A stretch of DNA of 37,935 nt from an uncultured Verrucomicrobiota bacterium (GTDB lineage: Bacteria > Verrucomicrobiota > Verrucomicrobiia > Opitutales > Seribacteraceae). How positions within the stretch are numbered: position 1 is the first letter of the stretch; the number at the start of each line of letters is the position of its first letter. Where the stretch lies: NCBI GenBank assembly GCA_902612125.1, contig CACMBV010000003.1, positions 102,501 through 140,435 on the forward strand. The letters are read 5' to 3'. Of the stretch, positions 25,156-32,835 are shown piece after piece. The translations under genes were made by a program, and so were the position numbers. The notes under the pieces were generated by a model, which was not told the DNA's origin, did not search any database, and saw only the letters and a list, made by a program, of their open reading frames with translations.

Positions 25156-27591
25156 ATGCCCGCCCTTAAAATAGTACTTTTTGTCATTTCGATTAGTTCT
25201 TTTTCTTTTGCATTAGATACTACGATTAAATGGGGTACACATAAGGGTCCAAATACTGTTCATTACGATTTTACCGGACTTCCAAGTTGGAATGCAAACC
25301 CTACTACGGTTCAACTTTTAAGAGATTTTGGTGGCACCGCATTATTGAATACAACGGGGGGTCCATCAACTAGTTCTTCATGGAGTAAAGGTGATTTGAT
25401 CGAGTTAGGTTTTTTTGCAAGTTCACTTGGCTCAGATAGTGCAATTGGCGGATCTGGGGGTAATGCTGATACTCCAGCAACCTCGCTTTTTCAAGGCACA
25501 TGGGTCCCACTGACCTCGCAGACTTATATCGGGCAGGATTGGGGAACGAGTAGTGGTCCTCCGGATCAAGTCATTGATGCTGGAGATTTTATGTTTTTAT
25601 CAAAATACAATAACGACTCAGGCTGGAAAAATTTTGCCGTTCATAATAATTCTGGCAATTCTGAAGCTGATTACAGAATCACGAATGATCAACCTAGTAA
25701 TTTAACAGACGAATTAGGCATCCTTACCAATAGCACTCCTTTAGGTTTCAGATTTTATGACTTAGATACAACGGGAGGCGGGGGAGCATCAAAAGATTCA
25801 GACGGAACCACTAGGTATAATACAATTATGAATACAAACTGGGTTTGGCCCGGATCTGGTGGCAGTCTTGACATGTTCCTTCATGATTCCACGAATGAAG
25901 ACAACTTGGATTCCAATCTGGTGTTTGAATTTGATAACACTACCTACGGAAGTTCTGGCACTTACACGGCAAAAGTGGCCGGAACTAATGTTAGTTCTCA
26001 TGGATCAGCGAGTGCGTTGCATAGCGATGACTTCAAAACTTCTATAGCCTATTGGGATGGGTCGACAGGTTTAAGTATTGCAAGTAGTAATCAAGACATA
26101 ATACTGAGTGGTGTTTCTGGGAGTGGTAATATAAGTGGAGGAAGTGATAACATGCTTACCTTGAATACTAATGGCGTTGGAACAACCTCTAATGCCTACA
26201 CTTTAACGGGAAGCATACAAGATACTGGAGCAACAGGCGGATTAAAATTACTTAAAGTCGGTACTGGAGAAAAAATTCTTACCGGTGCTGTGAGTATGGT
26301 CAGTGATACGGACAGTCATGTTACTATTGGAGAGGGAAAATTAACCTTAAAGTCTAGCTCCAATAATCAGCAATTTGAATATTTCACCGGTTCGGGAACC
26401 TTAAAACTTGATAATACTTCAAATGCTTCTCAAACAATTGTCATTGGTCTGGCCAATACGAGCTCGAAACAAACATTTGCCGGAAATTTAGAGCTGGATG
26501 GCTCCAATACATCCAATACTTTGGATGTAGGCGGTGGAGAGTTGGCAGGTTTTGATAAACATCAGGAATTTTCTGGCGTTGTAAGTGGTGCAGAAAACCT
26601 AATTAAAACAGGAAGTGGAAAATTAACTCTATCCGGAAACAATACTTTATCGGGAGGAATAAAAATTGCCGACGGAGGGGGGACGAAAGACGGTGGAATT
26701 TTGGTTGCCGGTCATAATAACGGTCTCGGATCTGGGACCACGATTATCGAGCATGGAAAATTGGCAATCGGAGCAGGGACAACCGTAACGACTACCATCC
26801 AAGGACAAGGAACAAATGATAATACAAATATGAAAAGTGTTATCGGAGGTGGAGTTGGAAATTCTGCCGGTGTGATTGATAATGGAAGTGGAACGCAGAT
26901 TAATATCGGTTCTGGAAACGGCCAAATCGATGTATTGAGCCCGGGTATTGCTCATGCATCTTCCATGAGTAATGGTACTTCTGATTTCCAAGCGGTCGCA
27001 GGCAATCACAACGCCTCGGGTAATGATGATCTAACTTTAAGTATTGGTACTGTTCAAATAGATAAAATTGGTCTGAAAAATGGCGGAGTTTTCGATTGGG
27101 AAATTACGGATTTTGCAGGAAATAATTCCGACGGTTCTGATTGGGATGTATTGAAATTTGATGACCTTGATTTCAGTGAATCAGACACTTTCGATTTGAA
27201 TATTTACAGTCTTGCCTCGAATGGAAGTGCAGGGGGAGTGTCTGTTGATGGCTCAAACCATTTATATAGTTCAAAGGCAGGAACTTCAGGGTTTAAGTTT
27301 ATGGAATGGACTACTTCAGGTTCAGGTTGGAATAATGCTCCAGGATCAGCCCGAGTGGTAAACGGTTTTAATATCAACAGCGATAATTGGGCAGTAGCGA
27401 ATAATTTTTATTACGGAGACTGGAGCGTTTGGTACGAAAGCGGCAATTTCTACCTTCAATATTCTGCTGTTCCTGAGCCATCCACTTATTTTATGGTTAC
27501 AGGCTTATTGATGCTCCCGGGGTATAATTTTTTCCGCAGATTCAGGAAGAAGAAATCAATGGTTAAAGAAGGTAGCACAGATATTGCATAA
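25156..27591 (+). CDS. PEP-CTERM exported protein with autotransporter-type beta-strand repeat
   Basis: An 811-aa protein with signal peptide (MPALKIVLFVISISSFSFA). Residues about 20-260 are the module also found in the divergent giant protein (VQLLRD, IELGFF, GTWVPLTSQTYIG, GFRFYD, TRYNTIMNTNWVWP). Residues about 290-650 are Gly/Ser/Asn/Thr-rich and fit a beta-helix, with an autotransporter-associated repeat at LIKTGSGKLTLSGNNTLSGG. The C-terminus has the PEP-CTERM signal: VPEPSTYF, a hydrophobic segment, then FFRRFRKKK. Such proteins are processed by exosortase and sent to the surface or extracellular polymer; no exosortase gene is in the window. The signal is followed by 14 extra residues, longer than usual. 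It ends 2 bp from the stop of the convergent SNF2 gene. Confidence 0.9.
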   Translation: MPALKIVLFVISISSFSFALDTTIKWGTHKGPNTVHYDFTGLPSWNANPTTVQLLRDFGGTALLNTTGGPSTSSSWSKGDLIELGFFASSLGSDSAIGGSGGNADTPATSLFQGTWVPLTSQTYIGQDWGTSSGPPDQVIDAGDFMFLSKYNNDSGWKNFAVHNNSGNSEADYRITNDQPSNLTDELGILTNSTPLGFRFYDLDTTGGGGASKDSDGTTRYNTIMNTNWVWPGSGGSLDMFLHDSTNEDNLDSNLVFEFDNTTYGSSGTYTAKVAGTNVSSHGSASALHSDDFKTSIAYWDGSTGLSIASSNQDIILSGVSGSGNISGGSDNMLTLNTNGVGTTSNAYTLTGSIQDTGATGGLKLLKVGTGEKILTGAVSMVSDTDSHVTIGEGKLTLKSSSNNQQFEYFTGSGTLKLDNTSNASQTIVIGLANTSSKQTFAGNLELDGSNTSNTLDVGGGELAGFDKHQEFSGVVSGAENLIKTGSGKLTLSGNNTLSGGIKIADGGGTKDGGILVAGHNNGLGSGTTIIEHGKLAIGAGTTVTTTIQGQGTNDNTNMKSVIGGGVGNSAGVIDNGSGTQINIGSGNGQIDVLSPGIAHASSMSNGTSDFQAVAGNHNASGNDDLTLSIGTVQIDKIGLKNGGVFDWEITDFAGNNSDGSDWDVLKFDDLDFSESDTFDLNIYSLASNGSAGGVSVDGSNHLYSSKAGTSGFKFMEWTTSGSGWNNAPGSARVVNGFNINSDNWAVANNFYYGDWSVWYESGNFYLQYSAVPEPSTYFMVTGLLMLPGYNFFRRFRKKKSMVKEGSTDIA

Positions 27592-27593
27592 AA

Positions 27594-30104
27594 TTATAAG
27601 TCTTCCAATTTAATCAGATCTTCTAAGTCCTTAAAATGTTTAAGAAGTCGGATGGGTCTTTCCAGGTCGCCCACTATTTCCACAAAGGTCTCTTTTTTTT
27701 CTTTTTGATATTCCCTTACCCTCTCTTCAATGGTTCCCTTGGCAATTAAACGGTATATGAAGATAGGCTTAGTTCGTCCAATCCGGTGGGCACGGTCTAT
27801 GGCTTGCTCTTCAACAGCTGGGTTCCACCAGGGATCCATTAAAAAAACATAATCAGCGGAAGTAAGAGTCACGCCTAGTCCCGCAGCTTTAAGGGAGGCA
27901 AGCATAACCGTTGAATCATTCGATTCCTGAAAAGTTTTGACGGGTTGAAACCGGTCACGGGTGTTCCCGGTTAATTTCACAATTTTTAGGTTCGGAATTT
28001 TTGTCCGTAGGCTTTTTTCAAGGATTGAAAGATAGGAAGTAAATTGACTGAAGATGATGACTTTAGACCCATTATGAGTTAAATCATTAAGCTTTTGCAT
28101 TAAAATGGCTTCCTTGGCTCCCATTTCCAAAATTTCTTTAGGCTTCGGAAGAAGGCGAAGATCGCAGCAACTTTGTCTTAATCTTGTGAGTAAAGAAAAA
28201 ACATGAGTGGGTGAGTGCTTAACCGCTTCTTGCAAGCTCTTACCATTATGCAGAATTCCTTGCTCAACCAGTAATTTATAGACTTTTTTTTGCTCCTGAT
28301 TCAAAAGACAAGGAACTTCAGCTTCAATTTTTGGGGGCAATTCTTTGGCTACATCCTTTTTTAATCGGCGAACAACAAAAGGAGCGATTTGCAGCTTAAT
28401 CATTGCATGTGCCTTCTTGGAATCTATTAGTAGCTCTTTCTCTATTTCCCTTCTACCTCCCAACAGTCCAGGCATCAGAAAACGAAAAATGGTCCAAATA
28501 TCCATTGCTGAGTTTTCCAGAGGAGTTCCTGATAAAGCCAGACGGCTCCTCGCATCTAAAGCCAGGCATGCTTGGGTAACTTTAGCCTGTGGGTTTTTGA
28601 TCATTTGCGCCTCGTCCAAGATCGTGCATCTGAATTGATTACTCTCCAATAAAGACCTGTGGCGTCGTATTTGGGTGTAACTTGCAATCCATAAGCACTC
28701 TTGATCCCGTTTTGTGAAATCATTTCCCTGCCTGAGGATTTCCACTTTGATTTGAGGGAAATGCTTGGCCACTTCTTGTACCCAAACTGGTACCACCGAT
28801 GCAGGGCAAACAACCAAGTCTGGCAAGTCGATCTTGGGAGACATAGCAATTAGGGCAAGAGCCTGGATCGTTTTCCCTAGACCCATTTCATCCGCAAGGA
28901 GACCATGGCATCCAAGTTGATGAAGCCATAGCAATTTGCTTACGCCATCTTTTTGATAATCCCTAAGAAAATTTATTTGTTTATTAGACATGTGAGATTT
29001 AATTGCTCGAATCTCCGATTGCCATTTTTCCAGCTTGCCATCGGCCTTTGTTCTAAGGTGTTTTCTGGCAAAGAGAGAGAATAACATGTAACGAGGCCAA
29101 GCTGTTTCCGAATTTTTTCCCCTCTGTTGTTTCCACCATTCATAGTCCTCTATTTGTTCCTTTTTAAGCCGAACCAAACCTTGGCTTTGTAGAAAAATTG
29201 TTCCAGTTCCAATTCTACTTATTTTTGGTACGAATTGTGTGCTCAAACTATTTTTTCCTAGCCGGAACTGATCGCGAAGAAGCATTTTTTGAGATCCCTT
29301 ACTCTTGGCCTTTAATTCCCAATCAACTTCACAGCATCCTTTTTTAATAAGGGCAGCCTCTCCCATGTATTTTATCTCAAAGGAATTTTCCCATTGTTGC
29401 AGCCTGTCGGAAGCAAATTTGCCCACTTTCTCCCAGTCAGAAAGCCAAAAGATACCGCTTTCTTTATCATATAAAAAACCATCTTCTATTGACTCTCGGG
29501 TAAATTGAATCAAGGAGGAACCGTCCAAATGGTCTTTTATTTCTGATTTTGTAAAGCCAAAGGCTTGAATCTTTTCTTTTTGTGTTTTCCAAAAGGGAGT
29601 AGCCAAGAGTCCTCTCTTTACGGAAACAGCAAGTTCGATGAGCAATTTGGGTTGTTTATCCTTTATTCCCAATTCAGCGTCCCCTGGATTGGCTTTTTCT
29701 TTCTTCTGTAGAACCGTATTTTGAGATTCAACTGCCGTTTCGGAAAAGTTTTCAATCATTGGGTCTTCTTCGTGAATTTCAGTGATCAATTCTTCTAATT
29801 CATATAGACCTGCAACCGCCATGGCCCGTCCCATACTTTCATCTTCCAATGAGGTCCTGAAGTCCAACTTTTTGCCTTTCCATTCCATAACAGAGAAAGA
29901 TTCCTCTCTTTTTATCTTACGGATAAGAATGATTTGTTCAGGACTGATATCAAGGCCACTAATTACTCCCTGACGATAAAACTTTCTCCCTTCCGTAAGA
30001 ATCTTTTCCGTAAATTGCTTTTCCCAGTCGATGTCGGATAGTCTTGTAAACCAAGATTCCACCGACTCCTGTGTAAAAATTCTCGAAGGACCGTTGGAGA
30101 TCAT
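27594..30104 (-). CDS. SNF2/HepA-family helicase-like ATPase
   Basis: An 836-aa superfamily 2 double-stranded DNA translocase. The N-terminal 380 residues are not recognised in detail; the first 90 (GRKFYRQGVISGLDI) resemble the region where bacterial SNF2 proteins have a SWIM finger, but no zinc cysteines are seen. The helicase core follows: LRDYQKDGVSKLLWL (Q-like region), DEMGLGKTIQALALI (motif I), DLVVCPASVVPVWVQE (Ia), CTILDEAQMIKN (II), LALSGTPLENSAMDIWTIF (III) and LKKDVAKELPPK. The C-terminal half contains SKVIIFSQFTSYLSILEK (IV), VMLASLKAAGLGVTLTSADY (V) and EQAIDRAHRIGRTKPIFIYRL (VI). The substrate and role are unknown; it may act in chromatin-protein removal or repair. Stop at 27594 faces the PEP-CTERM gene. 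Confidence 0.92.
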   Translation of the reverse strand: MISNGPSRIFTQESVESWFTRLSDIDWEKQFTEKILTEGRKFYRQGVISGLDISPEQIILIRKIKREESFSVMEWKGKKLDFRTSLEDESMGRAMAVAGLYELEELITEIHEEDPMIENFSETAVESQNTVLQKKEKANPGDAELGIKDKQPKLLIELAVSVKRGLLATPFWKTQKEKIQAFGFTKSEIKDHLDGSSLIQFTRESIEDGFLYDKESGIFWLSDWEKVGKFASDRLQQWENSFEIKYMGEAALIKKGCCEVDWELKAKSKGSQKMLLRDQFRLGKNSLSTQFVPKISRIGTGTIFLQSQGLVRLKKEQIEDYEWWKQQRGKNSETAWPRYMLFSLFARKHLRTKADGKLEKWQSEIRAIKSHMSNKQINFLRDYQKDGVSKLLWLHQLGCHGLLADEMGLGKTIQALALIAMSPKIDLPDLVVCPASVVPVWVQEVAKHFPQIKVEILRQGNDFTKRDQECLWIASYTQIRRHRSLLESNQFRCTILDEAQMIKNPQAKVTQACLALDARSRLALSGTPLENSAMDIWTIFRFLMPGLLGGRREIEKELLIDSKKAHAMIKLQIAPFVVRRLKKDVAKELPPKIEAEVPCLLNQEQKKVYKLLVEQGILHNGKSLQEAVKHSPTHVFSLLTRLRQSCCDLRLLPKPKEILEMGAKEAILMQKLNDLTHNGSKVIIFSQFTSYLSILEKSLRTKIPNLKIVKLTGNTRDRFQPVKTFQESNDSTVMLASLKAAGLGVTLTSADYVFLMDPWWNPAVEEQAIDRAHRIGRTKPIFIYRLIAKGTIEERVREYQKEKKETFVEIVGDLERPIRLLKHFKDLEDLIKLEDL

Positions 30105-30202
30105 GCTTTGAAACCGGTGTACATTACTACCTAGGCTAACCTTCTTGAAATTATTCCTGCAAGTGTAATCGAAAAATAATGGAAATAGTTTTCTAAAATT
30201 CT

Positions 30203-31654
30203 TTATGACTTGGGAAAGATCCAGCCGTACAGCTGAATGTATTTTTGGGCAGCCAGTTCCCAGGAGCAGGAAATTTGCATAGTCCTGCTTTGCATGGCGG
30301 CATAAAATTTCTTATCTTGCCAGTCCTTACAAGCTTGCTTAATCGCTGAAATGAGCAGAAGCCCATCTGCTTGATCGAAAAGGTATCCGGTGTGTTTTTT
30401 CGATCGATCAGTTCTTGGTCTTATGGTGTCGGTAAGTCCACCCGTTTTCGTAGCAATTGGGACCGATCCGTATCTCATAGCATATTGTTGGGCCAATCCA
30501 CAGGGCTCAAAACGACTGGGCATAAGAAAAAAGTCAGAACTAGCAAAAATTCTACGGGCTAAAGCGTCGTCAAAACCGATTCTCACTCCGACATTTCGAG
30601 GGAATGCCTTTGCGAGCTCCAAATAGCCCTTTTCCTGATCGTCGGCTCCGCTTCCCAAAATTACAAAAGTAGCATTTGCCTCTTTCAGAATTTTAGGCAA
30701 GGCGAGGAGAAGAACATCCAATCCCTTCTGGTGGTGTAACCTAGACACAACGCCAAAGAGTGGTGCATTGGAAAAAGGAAGGTCAAATTCCTTGACAAGA
30801 GATTGCTTGCATTTTTTTTTCCCCTGGCTCGGTGCAGAGAGCTCGATGGGGTGGGGAATCGAAGTATCCGTGGTCGGGTTCCAGGCATCCGCGTCAATAC
30901 CATTGAGAATGCCGACCAAATCAGCTCCACGGAACCGGAGACATTCCTCAAGTTTGTGGCCGTGCTCTACCGTACGGATCTCTTTAGCATAAGTTGGGCT
31001 GACGGTCGAAATCTTATCAGCGTGTTGAATGCCACCTTTCAGGAGATTTAAATTTCCGTGGTGTTCAAATCCGTCCATGGACCAATATGTATGGGGCAGA
31101 CCGGATGCTAGAAAATCTTTGTGAGTAAAAATCCCTTGATGCTCTAGGTTATGGATTGTTAATAATGATCCCTGTGCTTTGAGTTTGGTTACCTCCCCCT
31201 GTTTTGCATTGAGATAGGCACAAGTAGGTGCTGCCATCCAGTCGTGGGCATGAAAAATGTCTGGTATCCACTCTGCCACTTTTTCCAATTCGATGGCGGC
31301 TTGTGAGAGTACAAATGCACGTAGGCTATTGTCCGAATAATTTCCATTCTCATCCGCGTAAATCCCTTCTCGATCAAAAAAATGGTCGTTGACCAGAAAA
31401 TACACCGGAACGGGGAACTTATGATCTTCCAAAACACCAATTTTGGAGCACTTGAGTTTAGACTCTTTACGAAAAGCAATCTCACTTTCTAGAATCCGAA
31501 CAGGCAAATCTTTACAGCATCGGTGAAGTGGACAGAGAACTCTCACATCGACCCCCGCTTTTTTCAAAGCTAAAGGAAGACTACCCACGACCTCACCAAG
31601 ACCTCCAGTTCTCGCGAATGGGCTGATTTCGGGACTTACAAAAAGTACTTTCAT
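30203..31654 (-). CDS. glgA: glycogen synthase (ADP-glucose, GT5 family)
   Basis: A 483-aa cytoplasmic glucosyltransferase that extends glycogen from ADP-glucose. The N-terminus MKVLFVSPEISPFARTGGLG is the family signature; the usual nucleotide-binding Lys of KTGGL is Arg15 here. Further family marks are HAHDWMAAPTCAYLN, TIHNLEHQGIF, GILNGIDADAWNP at the domain junction, VSRLHHQKGLDVLL and FEPCGLAQQYAMRYGSVPI with KTGGLTDTI. This catalytic Glu motif is intact. Length is normal (about 480). It lies downstream of the phoH divergon and about 100 bp from the SNF2 gene, with no other glycogen gene in the window. Arg for Lys in KTGGL could be conservative, so activity is still likely. Confidence 0.95.
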   Translation of the reverse strand: MKVLFVSPEISPFARTGGLGEVVGSLPLALKKAGVDVRVLCPLHRCCKDLPVRILESEIAFRKESKLKCSKIGVLEDHKFPVPVYFLVNDHFFDREGIYADENGNYSDNSLRAFVLSQAAIELEKVAEWIPDIFHAHDWMAAPTCAYLNAKQGEVTKLKAQGSLLTIHNLEHQGIFTHKDFLASGLPHTYWSMDGFEHHGNLNLLKGGIQHADKISTVSPTYAKEIRTVEHGHKLEECLRFRGADLVGILNGIDADAWNPTTDTSIPHPIELSAPSQGKKKCKQSLVKEFDLPFSNAPLFGVVSRLHHQKGLDVLLLALPKILKEANATFVILGSGADDQEKGYLELAKAFPRNVGVRIGFDDALARRIFASSDFFLMPSRFEPCGLAQQYAMRYGSVPIATKTGGLTDTIRPRTDRSKKHTGYLFDQADGLLLISAIKQACKDWQDKKFYAAMQSRTMQISCSWELAAQKYIQLYGWIFPKS

Positions 31655-31746
31655 GAAAACAAAGTGATCCCCGTTGATGTCATAATGTCAGGAATTAGCA
31701 ATCAATTTGCATCCCTCATTCATGCCTTGCATCGGATTTAAACTTT

Positions 31747-31764
31747 AAATATTTTAAAATATTT
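31747..31764. promoter_or_regulatory. 18-bp perfect A/T palindrome in the glgA-phoH divergent region
   Basis: AAATATTTTAAAATATTT is an exact palindrome placed 100 bp upstream of phoH and 93 bp upstream of glgA. It consists only of A and T, so chance is possible in this 209-bp divergent intergenic region. A weak -35-like TTGCAT lies at 31727-31732. Confidence 0.25.
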
Positions 31765-31863
31765 TATGAAAACATCTATGTTTCAATTCCCGCTAAAGGA
31801 TTGCTCTCACCTTTAATCATAAAATAACATATTTACTTAAATCCTATCCCCGGATGACCTGAG

Positions 31864-32820
31864 ATGAGCGAGCAAACGCTGAAATTTGAATCTGAGAGGC
31901 ATTTTCATCAGCTGTATGGCGAAAATCCTGATAACCTTAAGGAAATTGAAAAGATTCTTGGATTGTGCGTTGTAGCTCGTGGAGACCTGCTCAAGATGGA
32001 GGGAGATGAGAAGGCATTGCAGAGGTGTGAAGAGTTATTTGGACTTCTGGAATTGGGTCGTGAACAGGGTATGGTAACCAGGAAATCTGATTTCTTGCGT
32101 TTCTTGAAAAAGGTTTCCATGGGTAGGGGACAGGAACTCAGGGATTTGCTTAAAGATCCCTTGGTTCTTAAAATTCGTAAGAAATCAGTGGTCCCGCGAA
32201 ACTTGGGGCAACGCCGTTTTTTAGAATTAATTTTAAAAAATGATTTAGTCTTTGGCATTGGCCCAGCCGGGACCGGGAAAACTTTTTTGGCTATGATCGC
32301 GGCTCTGCACTCCCTTCTTGCCGGGAAAATCCAAAGAATTGTACTTGCCCGCCCAGCGGTGGAAGCCGGAGAGGCTCTTGGTTTTTTACCCGGCGATTTG
32401 GAAGAGAAGTTGCTTCCTTATCTCCGTCCCTTGTACGATGCGATGGATGAGGTTTTGGGTCCGGTAGAAGCAAGGAAATTGGTAGAGACGGGAGTCGTAG
32501 AAATTGCCCCGCTTGCCTACATGCGTGGACGAACTCTCGGGAAATGCTTTGCTTTGCTTGACGAGGCCCAGAACACCACCCGCTCCCAAATGATGATGTT
32601 TCTTACGAGACTTGGCGAAGGCAGTAAAATGGTCGTAACCGGGGATCTTACTCAAATCGATCTTCCCCCGAGAGAGGAATCCGGTTTGATCGAGGCACGT
32701 CGACTATTACGGAAAGTCCCTGGATTATATTTTCACGAGTTTGACCATGATGATGTGGTTAGACATTCACTCGTTAGCGCCATAATCTCAGCCTACCAAC
32801 CTCCCACCAAAAATTCCTGA
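31864..32820 (+). CDS. phoH: PhoH-family ATPase
   Basis: A 318-aa cytoplasmic P-loop ATPase of the PhoH/YbeZ family. The N-terminal KH-like region (about 1-105) is followed by Walker A GIGPAGTGKTFLAM (131-144), the ARPAVEAGEALGFLPGDLEEKLLPYL stretch around 165-190, and a Walker B-like KCFALLDEAQNTT near 230-240. It ends with MMMFLTRLGEGSKMVVTGD and TQIDLP, as expected. PhoH proteins are usually next to ybeY and are thought to act with it in ribosome and RNA maturation; here ybeY is two genes downstream. The gene heads a seven-gene plus-strand cluster, with 15 bp to the HD gene. The region immediately before the ATG has no good Shine-Dalgarno. Confidence 0.95.
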   Translation: MSEQTLKFESERHFHQLYGENPDNLKEIEKILGLCVVARGDLLKMEGDEKALQRCEELFGLLELGREQGMVTRKSDFLRFLKKVSMGRGQELRDLLKDPLVLKIRKKSVVPRNLGQRRFLELILKNDLVFGIGPAGTGKTFLAMIAALHSLLAGKIQRIVLARPAVEAGEALGFLPGDLEEKLLPYLRPLYDAMDEVLGPVEARKLVETGVVEIAPLAYMRGRTLGKCFALLDEAQNTTRSQMMMFLTRLGEGSKMVVTGDLTQIDLPPREESGLIEARRLLRKVPGLYFHEFDHDDVVRHSLVSAIISAYQPPTKNS

Positions 32821-32835
32821 ACCTTCAACAAATCA

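Noticed and set aside
25156-27591. Possible autotransporter with its own beta-barrel
   Set aside because: The C-terminus has a PEP-CTERM signal and no barrel; the beta-strand repeat is only the passenger-like part.
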